Counted from the first letter of the stretch, positions 41,422-50,873 are shown. The stretch is 64,000 bases of DNA from Halorubrum saccharovorum DSM 1137 (GCF_000337915.1 NZ_AOJE01000060.1:199816-263815), one strand, 5' to 3'. Program-made: numbers and translations. The notes: a model not told the origin generated them from the letters alone.

Positions 41422-41688
41422 ATGGCTGAGGACAAGGCACGAAGCACCGGCAGTGCGGGCCGATTTGGCGCCCGATACGGCCGGGTCTCCCGCAAGCGGG
41501 TCCAGGACATCGAAGAGGAAATGCAAAACGCCACCGTCGACGGCGACGACGTCAAGCGCGTTGGCACCGGCATCTGGGTCAACGAGGAGACCGGCGAGAC
41601 GTTCACCGGCGGCGCGTACCGTCCCGAGACGCCCGGCGGTCGCACCGTTCGCCGCTCCATCCGCGCCGCGCTCGCCGACGAGGAGTAA
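41422..41688 (+). CDS. rpl37ae: 50S ribosomal protein L37Ae lacking the zinc-ribbon cysteines
   Basis: An 88-residue ribosomal protein. The N-terminal [30 protein letters not shown] and the C-terminal [28 protein letters not shown] are typical. In most archaea the middle contains a zinc ribbon of two CxxC pairs. Here the segment reads [18 protein letters not shown] and [12 protein letters not shown], and the protein has no cysteine at all. The fold is presumably kept by other contacts. It is the first gene of a conserved cluster with rpoP, pcc1, prefoldin beta and DUF3194. Confidence 0.93.
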
Positions 41689-41692
41689 GGCG

Positions 41693-41827
41693 ATGAGCTA
41701 CAAGTGCTCCCGCTGTAAGCGCGACGTCACCCTCGACGAGTACGGCGGCGTGCGCTGCCCGTACTGCGGCCACCGCGTCCTCCTGAAGGAGCGCGGCGGC
41801 GACGTGAAGGAAGTCAACGTCGAGTAA
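41693..41827 (+). CDS. rpoP: DNA-directed RNA polymerase subunit P
   Basis: A 44-residue zinc-binding subunit (Rpb12 homologue). [19 protein letters not shown] and [17 protein letters not shown] show the two CxxC pairs. It starts five bases after the L37Ae stop, an arrangement conserved in archaea. It has no other domain and is full length for the family. Confidence 0.95.
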
Positions 41828-41865
41828 CACCGCGTTCCGATCTCGATCCGATCCGTTCTCGCATC

Positions 41866-42171
41866 GTGACTTCCGACCCCGTCGACGTGACTACCGACAC
41901 CGTCACCCCGACCGCCGACCGCGCGCACGAGACGGTCCTCTCGTTTCGCTACCCCTCCGAGCGACGCGCACGCCTCGTCGGCGACGCGCTCGCGCCCGAG
42001 GTCGGCGAGATCGACGACGCGCGCTCCGCCGCGACCGTCTCCCGCGACGGCGACGCGGTGCGAGTCCGCGTCGTCGCCGACGACCTCGTCGCGCTCCGCG
42101 CCGGGATCAACAGCTGGTCGCGGCTCGTCGAGGTCGCCGAGCGCGTCGGAACGAGAGACGGTCGGGAGTAG
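41866..42171 (+). CDS. pcc1: KEOPS complex subunit Pcc1
   Basis: A 101-residue protein starting at a GTG. HETVLSFRYPSERRARLVGDALAPE, then ATVSRDGDAVRVRVVADDLVALRAGINSWSRLVEVAERV is the Pcc1 fold, the dimerising subunit of KEOPS that supports t6A modification of tRNA. The position after rpoP and before prefoldin beta is typical of archaea. The other KEOPS subunits are not in the window. Confidence 0.88.
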   Translation: MTSDPVDVTTDTVTPTADRAHETVLSFRYPSERRARLVGDALAPEVGEIDDARSAATVSRDGDAVRVRVVADDLVALRAGINSWSRLVEVAERVGTRDGRE

Positions 42172-42273
42172 CGCCGCTCCGACGGTTCCACGTCTCTCTG
42201 GGCCTGTACCTGCCGAATTGATCGCCGACAGAGAAGTCGGGGGTTTTTCCGTCCGGGACGCCTCGTTGCGCCT

Positions 42274-42672
42274 ATGCAAGGGAACATGCCGCCCGAGGCA
42301 CAGGAGAAGATCGAGGAGCTGCAGGAGCTGCAGGAGACCGCACAGCAGGTCGCCGAGCAGAAAGAGCAGGCTCAGTCCGCGCTCAACGAGTCCAAGACGG
42401 CCCTCGACGCCCTCGAAGACGTCGACGAGGACGCCGGGATGTACCGCGAGATCGGCGAGGTCCTCGTCGAGACGGACTACGAGTCCGCCTACGACGACCT
42501 CGAGGACAAGGTCGACTCCCTCGAAGTCCGCGTCGAGCAGCTCGAGAAGCAGGAGGAGCGCGTGCAGGAGCAGTTCGACGACCTGCAGGGCGAGCTCCAG
42601 CAGATGCTCCAGGGCGGCGCCGGCGGCGGCGGCCCGATGGGTCCGGGCGGTCCGGGCGCGGGCGGCGCGTAA
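42274..42672 (+). CDS. pfdB: Prefoldin beta subunit
   Basis: A 132-residue chaperone subunit. Long coiled coils (about residues 8-50 and 80-115: [39 protein letters not shown]) flank the beta-hairpin region ([28 protein letters not shown]). A Gly/Pro/Met-rich tail ends the chain, longer than in most homologues. Prefoldin hands unfolded proteins to the thermosome. Confidence 0.94.
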   Translation: MQGNMPPEAQEKIEELQELQETAQQVAEQKEQAQSALNESKTALDALEDVDEDAGMYREIGEVLVETDYESAYDDLEDKVDSLEVRVEQLEKQEERVQEQFDDLQGELQQMLQGGAGGGGPMGPGGPGAGGA

Positions 42673-42678
42673 GCGTCG

Positions 42679-42978
42679 ATGTCCGACGAACCGAGCGACG
42701 GATCACGTGAAGACGACGAGACCGTCGTCGGCGACGTTGACGGCGATCCCACCGACGACGAAGTCGTCCAGACCGCCGCGGAGGCGGCCGAGGGCGTCGT
42801 GTTCGCCCACTACGACCAGTCGGCGGTGACCGACCTGGACGTGACGGTCACGTTCGAGGAGGGCGTCCTCGACGTCGACGTCTACCTGAACGCCCCCGAC
42901 GACCCCGATCCGGACGCCGTCGCTCGCGAGGCGGCCGAGACCGCCGGCGAGGCGGTCGACGAACTGTTCGAGGCGTAG
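42679..42978 (+). CDS. DUF3194 family protein
   Basis: A 99-residue acidic protein. After a Ser/Asp-rich N-terminus it has VVQTAAEAAEGVVFAHYDQ, LDVTVTFEEGVLDVDVYLNAPDD and a closing helix, REAAETAGEAVDELFEA. This alpha-beta pattern is the archaeal DUF3194 family, which usually follows prefoldin beta as here, six bases after it. Function unknown; the neighbourhood hints at a link to protein folding or translation. Confidence 0.85.
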   Translation: MSDEPSDGSREDDETVVGDVDGDPTDDEVVQTAAEAAEGVVFAHYDQSAVTDLDVTVTFEEGVLDVDVYLNAPDDPDPDAVAREAAETAGEAVDELFEA

Positions 42979-43154
42979 GGCGGCGGTTCGCCGCACGGCG
43001 CCGCACGACCGATGCGTCGCGGCGCCCTTTCTGATTCTGCTCCGCGAGAGATAGCGACGCGGACGCGATGTCCGCGGGTCTCCGTCGCTCCGACCGCGAA
43101 CGGACACGGACGGCGCTCGGAGGTGAAAACGCGGTGACCGGACGACCGCCGACC

Positions 43155-43502
43155 TCAGAGTCCGACGAGCGCGATCGACATCGCGACCGCCGCGGCCGAC
43201 CAGCCGACGCCGACCCAGGTCAGCACGGCGAACGCCTGTCGGGCCCCCGACCGGGTCCACGACGACTCGCCGCCGAGGTGGTCCTGTACGGCGGCCATCG
43301 ATCCGCCGAAGCCGACGGTTCCACCCCACGTCGCGACGCCGAACCCGAACACCAGCGCGCCGAGCGCGAAGGCGGTGTCGGTTGCGGCTCGCGATCCCAC
43401 GACCGGGACCAGCGCGGCCGCGAGGGCGACACCGACGAGAGCGCCGACGCCGACCCACCGCGCGACCGTCCGACCGAACGGGCGGAGGTCGCGTTCAGTC
43501 AA
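43155..43502 (-). CDS. Small membrane protein with TTG start, translationally coupled to the peptide permease gene
   Basis: A 115-residue protein with three hydrophobic segments (about 17-36, 42-65 and 90-114) separated by GGTVGFGGSMAAVQDHLGG. The only start near the N-terminus is a TTG at 43500-43502 that overlaps the end of the upstream permease gene by eight bases. No ATG or GTG is available before the first helix. Comparable three-helix haloarchaeal proteins exist (I recall DUF7268). Whether it belongs functionally with the transporter is unknown. Confidence 0.62.
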   Translation of the reverse strand: MTERDLRPFGRTVARWVGVGALVGVALAAALVPVVGSRAATDTAFALGALVFGFGVATWGGTVGFGGSMAAVQDHLGGESSWTRSGARQAFAVLTWVGVGWSAAAVAMSIALVGL

Positions 43503-44412
43503 CGGTCTCTCGCATCCGGGGGTCGAGCGCGTCGCGCATCCCGTCGCCGAGGAGGTTGAACCCGAGCACCGTCAGCGCGAGCAGCAGCCCGGGGAAGAAG
43601 GACCACCACCACGCTCCGGAGAACAGCCCGAACTCGACGCCGTTCGAGAGCATCATTCCCCACGTCGGTTCCCCCGGACTGGCGCCGAAGCCGAGGAACG
43701 ACAGCGCGGCGATGTCGATAATCGCGAGCCCGTAGTTGAGCGTCGACTGGACGGTGATCGGCGCGAGGCAGTTCGGGAGGATGTGGCGGACGATCAGCCG
43801 CGGGTCGGTCGCGCCGAGCGCCTTCGTGGCGTCGGTGTACTCGTCTTCGAGTACCTTCAGCGCCGCTCCGCGGACCACGCGAGCGAACCGCGGCGTGTAC
43901 ACGAGCGTCAGCGCGCCGACGGCCCGCCACAGCCCCAGCTCCTCCGGGAAGATCGTGACGAGCGCGAGCGCCAGGAGGAGCGACGGGAACGACAGCAGGA
44001 CATCCATCGTCCGCATGATGAGGTTGTCCGTGAGGTCGCCGTAGTACGCCGCGACGATCCCGAGTCCGACCCCGAGGAACGTCGACGCCGCGACGGTGAC
44101 GGTCCCGTAGAGGACGGCGTACCAGGCCCCGTACATCACCCGCGGGAAGATGTCGCGCGCCTGCCCGTCGGTGCCGAACAGGTACTCCGAGCTGGGCGGG
44201 GCCTCGGAGGGGTTCGTGCCGAACTGGGTCGCCATGAGGTCGCTGAGGTCGTAGGTGAGCCGCGCGTAGACGGCGAGTAGGACGATGCCCACGATGATGA
44301 CGATCCCGGTGACCGCGAGTCGGTTCGAGAGGAGCTGCGAGAGGAACGGGCTCGCTCGCAGGCGCTCGACGATGCCTCGGTCGACGGTTCCGGTCTGTGT
44401 TTCTGTACTCAT
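43495..44412 (-). CDS. Peptide/nickel-type ABC transporter permease, DppC-like
   Basis: A 305-residue inner permease with six or so helices. It begins with a cytoplasmic lead (RLRASPFLSQLLSNRLAVTG), followed by FGTDGQARDIFPRVMYGAWYA, the DppC family signature. The coupling EAA loop is DATKALGATDPRLIVRHILPNCLAPITV, and the end is WSFFPGLLLALTVLGFNLLGDGMRDALDPRMRE. It overlaps the DppB-like gene by four bases and forms a heterodimer with it. Confidence 0.93.
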   Translation of the reverse strand: MSTETQTGTVDRGIVERLRASPFLSQLLSNRLAVTGIVIIVGIVLLAVYARLTYDLSDLMATQFGTNPSEAPPSSEYLFGTDGQARDIFPRVMYGAWYAVLYGTVTVAASTFLGVGLGIVAAYYGDLTDNLIMRTMDVLLSFPSLLLALALVTIFPEELGLWRAVGALTLVYTPRFARVVRGAALKVLEDEYTDATKALGATDPRLIVRHILPNCLAPITVQSTLNYGLAIIDIAALSFLGFGASPGEPTWGMMLSNGVEFGLFSGAWWWSFFPGLLLALTVLGFNLLGDGMRDALDPRMRETVD

Positions 44413-45422
44413 TGTTCGATGCGGGGATCGAGGATCGAGTAGGTGAGGTCGACGCCCAGGTTGACCAGCGTGTACAACACGGCGAAGACGAGGACGGTCC
44501 CCTGCACGACGGGATAGTCGCTGCGATTGATCGCGTCGACGAGGAGCGTGCCGATGCCGTTGATTTCGAAGACGGTCTCCGTGAGGACCGCGCCGCCGAG
44601 CAGCGATCCGAACTGGATGCCGATCACGGTAATAACGGGGATGAAGGCGTTACGAAGCCCGTGTTTCATCACGGTGATCTTCGAGCCCTGCCCCTTCGCC
44701 CGGGCAGTCCGCATGTAGTCTTGGCGGATCACCTCGACCATCGACGAGCGCATCATCCGCGAGAGCAGCGCCATCTGGTAGATGCCGAGCACCACGATCG
44801 GCAAGAACAGGTGAGTGACCGCGGACCGGAACGCCGCGACGTTTCCGGCCAACAGCGTGTCGACGAGGATGAACCCCGTGACCGGGTCGACGAAGTACGC
44901 CGAGCCGATCCGTCCGCTGGTCGGAAGCAGTCCGAGGAACTGCGCGAAAAGCAGGATGAGCAGCGGACCGCTCCAGTAGATCGGGATGCTGATTCCGCTC
45001 AGTGCGCCGATGCGGGTGAGGTGGTCGGTCCAGGTGTCTTGTTTGACCGCGCTCAGGATTCCCAGTGGAAGCCCGAACAGGAGGCCGGCGAACTGGCCGA
45101 GCAGCGCGAGTTCGATCGTGATCGGGAGCCGGTCCGTGAGGATCTGGCTCACCGGCGTGCCCCGGTTCACCTGGTAGGACTGACCGAAGTCGAACGTCGC
45201 GACCTCGCCCAGGAACCGAATGTACTGCTGCCAGAGCGGGTCGTCCAGTCCCAGGTCTGACCGGATCTGATTCACGAACTCTTGGCTCGCTCGCTCGCCC
45301 GCGATGACCACTGCCGGGTCGCCCGGCGAGAGGTGGAGGATGGCGAAAACCACCGTCGCGACCCCGAACAGCACGGGGAACAGCATGAGCAGGCGTTTCA
45401 AAACGAATCGTTTGGAGACCAT
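44409..45422 (-). CDS. Peptide/nickel-type ABC transporter permease, DppB-like
   Basis: A 337-residue permease. The N-terminal MVSKRFVLKRLLMLFPVLFGVATVVF helix and LSPGDPAVVIAGERAS are typical of DppB. RTARAKGQGSKITVMKHGLRNAFIPVITVIG is the coupling loop, and GTLLVDAINRSDYPVVQG follows. The last helix ends NLGVDLTYSILDPRIEQ. It lies between the binding protein and DppC-like genes in one operon. Confidence 0.93.
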   Translation of the reverse strand: MVSKRFVLKRLLMLFPVLFGVATVVFAILHLSPGDPAVVIAGERASQEFVNQIRSDLGLDDPLWQQYIRFLGEVATFDFGQSYQVNRGTPVSQILTDRLPITIELALLGQFAGLLFGLPLGILSAVKQDTWTDHLTRIGALSGISIPIYWSGPLLILLFAQFLGLLPTSGRIGSAYFVDPVTGFILVDTLLAGNVAAFRSAVTHLFLPIVVLGIYQMALLSRMMRSSMVEVIRQDYMRTARAKGQGSKITVMKHGLRNAFIPVITVIGIQFGSLLGGAVLTETVFEINGIGTLLVDAINRSDYPVVQGTVLVFAVLYTLVNLGVDLTYSILDPRIEQ

Positions 45423-45472
45423 TCAGACGTATCGGTGCGTGGGACGTTCAAAAAATCTGTGTTCGGTTCTCG

Positions 45473-47197
45473 TTACTCGAGCTCGACCACTTCGAGGTAC
45501 GGCCCGCCGATCGCGGCGACGGTGTAGTTGCTCACGCTGTTGGACACGCCGCGGACCTCGTCGGCGTAGTCGATGAACACCCACGGGGCCTCGTCGTGTG
45601 CGATCTGGGCGGCCTCTTGGTACAGCGCGGCTCGGTCCTCCTGGTTCGTGGTTCGCTGGGCCTCCTCGACGGCGCTCATGTACTCGCTGTTGGCCCACGC
45701 GGCGTTGTTCGAGGTGTTGAACCCCTCGGTGTCCCAGGACACCCAGTCTTGCCCCTCCGGCACCTCGGTCTGCGGGTGCATGAGGACGTAACAGAAGTTG
45801 TCGGGGTCGGCGTTGTCCGTGTACCAGCCCGCGAGCGTCGCGTCGTGGCGCCCCTGGCTGGTGTACGTGAGGTAGTCGGAGAACTGCCGGTCGTCGATCG
45901 ACACCTCGATGCCAATCTCCGAGAGGTTCGAGCGGATCGTCTCGGCGGTCGGGAGCGGCGCGGGGTTGTACCCCCGCGGGTTCTGGAACGTGGTCAGCGA
46001 GAACGAGAACCCGTCGCCGTAGCCGGCCTCTTCGAGCAGGCTCTGCGCCTGATCGGGGTCGTACTCGTAGGGACTGATGTCGTCGTTGTGGCCGAACAGC
46101 GCGGGCGGAATCGGCTGGTCGGCCTGCGTCGCGATCCCCGAGTAGATGTTCTCGACGATCGCCTGGGTGTCGATGGCGTAACTGATCGCGCGGCGGACCC
46201 GGCGGTCGCGGAACGGCTCGACGCGCGAGAGGTTAAACGCCATGTACCCGATGTTGATTCCCGTCGCCGTCCGGTTCTCAGCGGTGTCGGACCCCTCGAT
46301 GATCTGCATGCTGTCGGGGTCGAGCCCGTCGATGATGTCGAGCTCCTCCTCCACGAGCGCCTGTGCGCGCGTGGAGTTCTGGCCCCGAGTGAGGAACAGC
46401 ACCTCGTCGACGTTCGGGCTCTCTCCCCAGTAGTCGTCGTAGGCGGTGAGCCGGATCCGGTTGTTGGCGTCGTCCAGGGTCTCGAGCTGGAACGGGCCGG
46501 TACCGACCATCTCTTCTCCGAGGTTCGTGTCGCCCTCGATAGCGTCTTGGGAGATGACGACGGCCGCGAACATTGCGAGGTTGCGGAGGAACGGCGCGTA
46601 CGTCTGGGTGAGCGTGATCGAGAGCTCGTAGTCGCCCGTCGCCTCGGCGCTCTCGATCCAGTTACCAAGCGTGAACGGCCCGTACGCGGAGGATTCCTCG
46701 AAGTGGTACTCGTAGTCGTCGTCGACGAAGCGCCGATAGGTGGCGATGAAGTCGTCGGCGGTGAAATCCGACCCGTCGTGGAAGGTCACGCCCTCTCGCA
46801 GCGTGAGCGTCACCGACTCGCCGTCCATCGACCAGTCGGTGGCGAGCGACTCAGTGAGCGACGCCTCGCCGGCTTGGAACGCGATCAGCCCCTCGTACGC
46901 TTGGTTGGTCACCTTCGCGACCTCGCCGCTGGTGGTGTTCTGTGGGTCGAGCGTGCTGGAGTGAGCGCCGCGGCCGTAGCGGAGCGACGTCGTGTCGCCG
47001 TCGCCGCCGTCGCTCCCGTCCTCGCCGTCGCTCCCGTCGCCGCCGTCGCTCCCGTCGCCGCCGTCACTGCCGTCGCCGCCGTTGCCGCCGTTTCCGCCAC
47101 AGCCGGCGAGGGAGGCCACGGACGCCGTTGCGACCGTCGCGCCGCCCGCTCGTTGCAAGAAGCTTCGTCGTGAGGTTCCCGTGGTGTCAGGGGACAT
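45473..47197 (-). CDS. Peptide-type ABC transporter substrate-binding lipoprotein
   Basis: A 574-residue extracellular lipoprotein of the SBP_bac_5 family. It has a Tat motif (SRRSFLQRAGGATV) and lipobox (SLAGCGGNG), then a linker of repeated GDGSDG units to about residue 70. The mature protein reads LDPQNTTSGEVAKVTNQAYEGLIAF, LREGVTFHDGSDFTADDFIATYRRF, RRAISYAIDTQAIVENIYSG and PLPTAETIRSNLSEIGIEVSI. The ligand may be a peptide, an oligosaccharide or another solute. The gene lies 50 bases before the permeases. Confidence 0.92.
   Translation of the reverse strand: MSPDTTGTSRRSFLQRAGGATVATASVASLAGCGGNGGNGGDGSDGGDGSDGGDGSDGEDGSDGGDGDTTSLRYGRGAHSSTLDPQNTTSGEVAKVTNQAYEGLIAFQAGEASLTESLATDWSMDGESVTLTLREGVTFHDGSDFTADDFIATYRRFVDDDYEYHFEESSAYGPFTLGNWIESAEATGDYELSITLTQTYAPFLRNLAMFAAVVISQDAIEGDTNLGEEMVGTGPFQLETLDDANNRIRLTAYDDYWGESPNVDEVLFLTRGQNSTRAQALVEEELDIIDGLDPDSMQIIEGSDTAENRTATGINIGYMAFNLSRVEPFRDRRVRRAISYAIDTQAIVENIYSGIATQADQPIPPALFGHNDDISPYEYDPDQAQSLLEEAGYGDGFSFSLTTFQNPRGYNPAPLPTAETIRSNLSEIGIEVSIDDRQFSDYLTYTSQGRHDATLAGWYTDNADPDNFCYVLMHPQTEVPEGQDWVSWDTEGFNTSNNAAWANSEYMSAVEEAQRTTNQEDRAALYQEAAQIAHDEAPWVFIDYADEVRGVSNSVSNYTVAAIGGPYLEVVELE
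46994..47093. repeat. Tandem repeat coding for a Gly/Asp/Ser lipoprotein linker
   Basis: Several 18-base units containing GTCGCTCCCGTCGCCGCC, in exact or near form, code for the GDGSDG-type linker of the binding protein. The period is a multiple of three. Confidence 0.7.
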
Positions 47198-47302
47198 ACG
47201 ATGTCGGATATATTTGCCACCTAAATAATTCTGGTGGACGGCGAGGACGAAACCACGGGTGAAACCCTTCCTGAGTGGTCATGCGTTTATTTGTTGTGCG
47301 GA

Positions 47303-50023
47303 TCACTCATTGTGGAGGTGACAGGCGGCGGGGTGGTCGCTTTCGTCGAGCGCGGGATTGGATCGCTCGCAGACGCTCTCGAAGGTCTCGCGAAGCGTGG
47401 CCTCGGCCTCTTCCCACCGATCGTTCTTGAGATGTTCGAAGGACTCGGCGACGACCGCCCGCGCCTCTCCCGAGAGCGGACCGTCGAAGAAGTACTCGAA
47501 GAGGATCGGGTGTTCCCCGCCGTCGGTGACTGCGGTCGGCGCGGACTCGTCCTCGATACGGACCTCCGACTCGATGGCGTCGAGGTCGATGTCCCCGGAC
47601 TCCAGGCGCTGTCGGTAGAACATCACCTCGCGATACCGCTCTTGGTCGATGTCCAGGTCGTCCGGCGGAATGATCGACGGGCATCGCGTGCGGAACCGGC
47701 AGCCGGAGGGCGGGTCGATCGGCGACGGGACGCCCCCCTTGAGGATCGTTCGGTCGCCCGTGTCGGCAAGGGGGTCCGGCTCCGGAATCGCGGACAGAAG
47801 CGCCCTCGTGTACGGGTGTTTCGGCGTCTCAAACAGTTCGTCCGTCTCGGCGACCTCGACGATCTGCCCGAGGTACATCACGGCCACTCGGTCGGAGATG
47901 TGGCGGACGACGCTCAGGTCGTGAGCGATGAACAGGAAGGTGAGCCCGAACTCCTCTTGGAGGTCCTCCAGGAGGTTGATGATCTGCGCCTGGACGGAGA
48001 CGTCGAGCGCCGACACCGGCTCGTCGGCGACGATGAAGTCGGGATCCACCGCCAGCGCCCGCGCGATACCGACCCGCTGGCGCTGACCGCCGGAGAGCTC
48101 GTGGGGGTACCGGCCGAACTGGCCGCGCTCCAGCCCGACCGCGTCCATCAACTCGAAGACGCGCTCGCGGCGGCGCCCCTCGGCGAGGTCGTGGATCTTC
48201 AGCGGCTCCATGATCGTCTGCCCGGCCGTCATCCGCGGGTCCAGACTCGACATCGGGTCCTGGAACACCATCTGCATGTCCTTCCGGCGCTTCCGAAGCT
48301 CCGACTTCGAGAGAGATCCGAGCTCCTCGCCGGCGAAGACGACGGTGCCGTCGGTCGGCGGGTCGAGGTGGAGGATCGCTCGCCCCGCGGTTGACTTCCC
48401 GCAGCCGGACTCGCCGACGAGCCCGAGCGTCTCTCGCTCACGCACGTCGAAGTCGATCCCGTCGACGGCCTTGACGCTCGGGTCGCCGCCCCCGAGGACC
48501 CGGTCGAGCGGGCCGTCTTCCTGTTGGTAGTACTTCCGCATCCCGCGGACCCCGACGATCGGATCGCCGATGGCCGACCTGGCGCCGACTTCGACGCCTT
48601 CGGTTCCGTACGCGTCCTTGTCGAACTCGTCGTGGACGCACTTCGACCGATGGTCGACATCCGCCGGGCCGTGCTGGAGGAACGGGATCTCTCCCTCGCG
48701 GCACTGGGGCTCGGCCCACGGACAGCGCGACGCGAAGTGACACCCCTCGGGCATGTCGATCAGATCGGGAACGTTCCCCTCGATCGGGGTCAGCCGCTTC
48801 TTGTCCTCGGTCGGGATCGACTCGAGCAGCGTGTAGGTGTAGGGGTGGCTGGGGTTAGCGAAGATCTCTTCGACGGGGCCCTCCTCGACGATCTCGCCGG
48901 CGTACATCACGGCCACGCGGTCGCAGGTCTCGGCCACGACGCCGAGGTCGTGGGTGATCATCAGGACCGACATCCCGAACTCCGTCTGGAGGTCGTCGAT
49001 CAGGTCGAGGATCTGCGCCTGGATCGTCACGTCGAGCGCCGTCGTCGGCTCGTCGGCGATGAGGAGCTTCGGCCGGCAGGCGAGCGCGATCGCGACGAGC
49101 ACGCGCTGGCGCATCCCGCCGGAGAACTCGTGTGGATAGTCGTCCAGGCGCTGTTTCGCCTCCGGGATGCCGACCGCCTGGAGCATCCTGACAACCTCGT
49201 CCATCACCTCCTCGTCGCCCTCGCGGCCCCCGACCTTCGGGAGGATCTCGCCGATCCCGTTGAGCCAGGTGTCCCTCTTCTGACCGCCGTACCGATGGAG
49301 CCGCAGCGACTCGGCGATCTGTTCGCCGACGGTGATCGCCGGATTGAGCGAGGTCATCGGGTCCTGGAAGATCATTCCCATCTCTCCCCCGCGGATCCGG
49401 CGGACGGCGGCTTCGGGCGCGGCCGTCACGTCGACGATCCCCTCGTCGATGTCGACATCGCCCGGGTCCGCGCCGTCGCGGATCCGCTCCCGGGCACCGT
49501 CGTCGAGGTAGACGAAGCCGTCGACAGCCTCGTCGACCGCCGCAGCGAGTTCGCCGCCCACGTCCTCGGGGTCGTCGCGGTTCGCGAGGCGGTCGGCCGC
49601 GCGTCGGAGGTCGCCTGCGAGGTCCGCCGGGTCCGCGTCGGCGGCGAGGTCGTCGGCCATCCCGCGGAGCTCTGCCGGAGTGTCGGAGACGCGCTGTCCG
49701 GCGCGGAGGTCGCTGCTGACGGCCGCGAGCGCGTCGATCAGTTCGGAGGGGTATGGGACGTACGCGCCGGCGAACTCGTCGAGGAGGGAGGCGGCGAGTT
49801 CGGCGTCGGCGAGGGCGATCCGGCCGCCGACGATCTCGCCCGGATCGTCGACGAGGTCCATCGCGGAGAGGGCGGTAACGCTCTTACCGGATCCGGACTC
49901 GCCGACGAGGCCGACGGTTTCACCCTGCTCTATCGTGAGGTCGATGCCGTCGACGGCCTTGACCGCACCTCGTTCCGTTTTGAACTGGGTGCGGAGGGTC
50001 GAAAGTGAGAGGAGGTCCGTCAC
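47303..50023 (-). CDS. Fused peptide-type ABC transporter ATPase (DppD and DppF domains in one chain)
   Basis: A 906-residue protein with two full ATPase domains. Domain 1 has Walker A GESGSGKS (41-48), Q-loop IFQDP (218-222), signature EFSGGMRQR (299-307), Walker B LLIADEP (320-326) and the DppD-type C-terminal Cys segment ([16 protein letters not shown]). Domain 2 starts near 490, with Walker A GESGCGKS (537-544), [10 protein letters not shown] and FIVADEP. Between Walker A and the Q-loop of domain 1 lies an insertion of about 130 residues (about 70-205), acidic and helical. The final 110 residues are also extra. It leads the operon and is divergent from the gene at 50106. Confidence 0.92.
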   Translation of the reverse strand: MTDLLSLSTLRTQFKTERGAVKAVDGIDLTIEQGETVGLVGESGSGKSVTALSAMDLVDDPGEIVGGRIALADAELAASLLDEFAGAYVPYPSELIDALAAVSSDLRAGQRVSDTPAELRGMADDLAADADPADLAGDLRRAADRLANRDDPEDVGGELAAAVDEAVDGFVYLDDGARERIRDGADPGDVDIDEGIVDVTAAPEAAVRRIRGGEMGMIFQDPMTSLNPAITVGEQIAESLRLHRYGGQKRDTWLNGIGEILPKVGGREGDEEVMDEVVRMLQAVGIPEAKQRLDDYPHEFSGGMRQRVLVAIALACRPKLLIADEPTTALDVTIQAQILDLIDDLQTEFGMSVLMITHDLGVVAETCDRVAVMYAGEIVEEGPVEEIFANPSHPYTYTLLESIPTEDKKRLTPIEGNVPDLIDMPEGCHFASRCPWAEPQCREGEIPFLQHGPADVDHRSKCVHDEFDKDAYGTEGVEVGARSAIGDPIVGVRGMRKYYQQEDGPLDRVLGGGDPSVKAVDGIDFDVRERETLGLVGESGCGKSTAGRAILHLDPPTDGTVVFAGEELGSLSKSELRKRRKDMQMVFQDPMSSLDPRMTAGQTIMEPLKIHDLAEGRRRERVFELMDAVGLERGQFGRYPHELSGGQRQRVGIARALAVDPDFIVADEPVSALDVSVQAQIINLLEDLQEEFGLTFLFIAHDLSVVRHISDRVAVMYLGQIVEVAETDELFETPKHPYTRALLSAIPEPDPLADTGDRTILKGGVPSPIDPPSGCRFRTRCPSIIPPDDLDIDQERYREVMFYRQRLESGDIDLDAIESEVRIEDESAPTAVTDGGEHPILFEYFFDGPLSGEARAVVAESFEHLKNDRWEEAEATLRETFESVCERSNPALDESDHPAACHLHNE

Positions 50024-50046
50024 TACCAGCGGTAGCGCACGTCACA

Positions 50047-50082
50047 GAAAAATATCTTTGGGAGTGGTGGGAACCTTTTATG
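50047..50082. promoter_or_regulatory. Divergent promoters between the fused ATPase gene and its right neighbour
   Basis: AAAAATATC at 50048-50056 is TATA-like for the leftward ATPase gene, about 28 bases from its ATG. CTTTTATG at 50075-50082 is TATA-like for the rightward gene at 50106. The gap between the two ATGs is only 82 bases, so expression may be linked. Confidence 0.5.
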
Positions 50083-50105
50083 CCCTCCCCGGAACGTCTC
50101 CCGGT

Positions 50106-50591
50106 ATGAGCGAATCCCCTGAGAACGGCGTCACTCCCAACGTACAGGCCAGAGAAGGCTGGCCAGCGGTCATCGAGGACATGGAGGCGACCGCCGCGGA
50201 GTATCGAGACCGCGGATGGACGACGCTCGAACTCCATCCCGGCGACTCGGTCCTCGTCGACTCGGACCGCCGAATCGGGATCGACGTCGTCCTCCCGGGC
50301 CCCGAGTTCGAGGACCTCGAATCGCTCGTCGAGGAGCGGTCGTTCCGAGATGTCGAGGTGTTCCGCGCCGAGGGCGACGGGCTGATGTACCTGCTCGTCG
50401 TCGAGGCCGACCCGGAGACCGAGACGGCCGTGTTCGTCCCCGCGTACTACGATCCGAGCTCGGCCCCGGAGGCGATCGAGTCGATCAGGGAGGCGGGGAC
50501 GGTGGAGCTCTTCTGTCGCCGACTGAACGACGACACGGTGGAGTTCGTCCACGACGACCCGGCACCGTTCCTGCCGGAGACCGGCGAGTGA
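50106..50591 (+). CDS. Haloarchaeal protein of unknown function (DUF7529-like)
   Basis: A 161-residue soluble acidic protein. It shows GWPAVIEDMEATAAEYRDRGWTTLELHPGDSVLVD, then RRIGIDVVLPGPEFEDLESLVEE, LVVEADPETETAVFVPAYY and VELFCRRLNDDTVEFVHDDP. The alpha-beta pattern is a haloarchaeal family that I recall as DUF7529 (name from memory). No catalytic motif is visible. It shares a short divergent promoter with the peptide transporter operon. Confidence 0.72.
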   Translation: MSESPENGVTPNVQAREGWPAVIEDMEATAAEYRDRGWTTLELHPGDSVLVDSDRRIGIDVVLPGPEFEDLESLVEERSFRDVEVFRAEGDGLMYLLVVEADPETETAVFVPAYYDPSSAPEAIESIREAGTVELFCRRLNDDTVEFVHDDPAPFLPETGE

Positions 50592-50656
50592 CGCCGGGAG
50601 GCGGCCGCATCGCGACCACCGTTAACTATTCACGTGATGGTGTGTAACGGTAACGC

Positions 50657-50854
50657 ATGTCATCCAGCTACGGCGGCACGTCGGCCTTCGATCGGCTCCG
50701 CGCGCGGCTTGACGGTCAGGCATACGCCTGTGAGGAGTGCGGCTACGTCGACGAGGAGGGATCGTGGGAGGCGGTGACGACGGGCGCGACCGTCGAGTAC
50801 CGCCGAGAGTGCCCGAGCTGCGGGACCGAGCGCGTTAGGAAGTTCCGCCTCTGA
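50657..50854 (+). CDS. HVO_0649-type small zinc-finger protein
   Basis: A 65-residue protein. YACEECGYVDEEGSWEAVTTG and YRRECPSCGTERVRKFRL give two CxxC pairs 28 or so residues apart, a rubredoxin-like zinc ribbon. Small one-domain zinc proteins of this kind are a haloarchaeal speciality. Some affect motility or biofilm in Haloferax, but nothing specific can be said here. The ATG lies about 65 bases after the previous stop. Confidence 0.8.
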   Translation: MSSSYGGTSAFDRLRARLDGQAYACEECGYVDEEGSWEAVTTGATVEYRRECPSCGTERVRKFRL

Positions 50855-50873
50855 GACGGCCGGGTACGATCGC

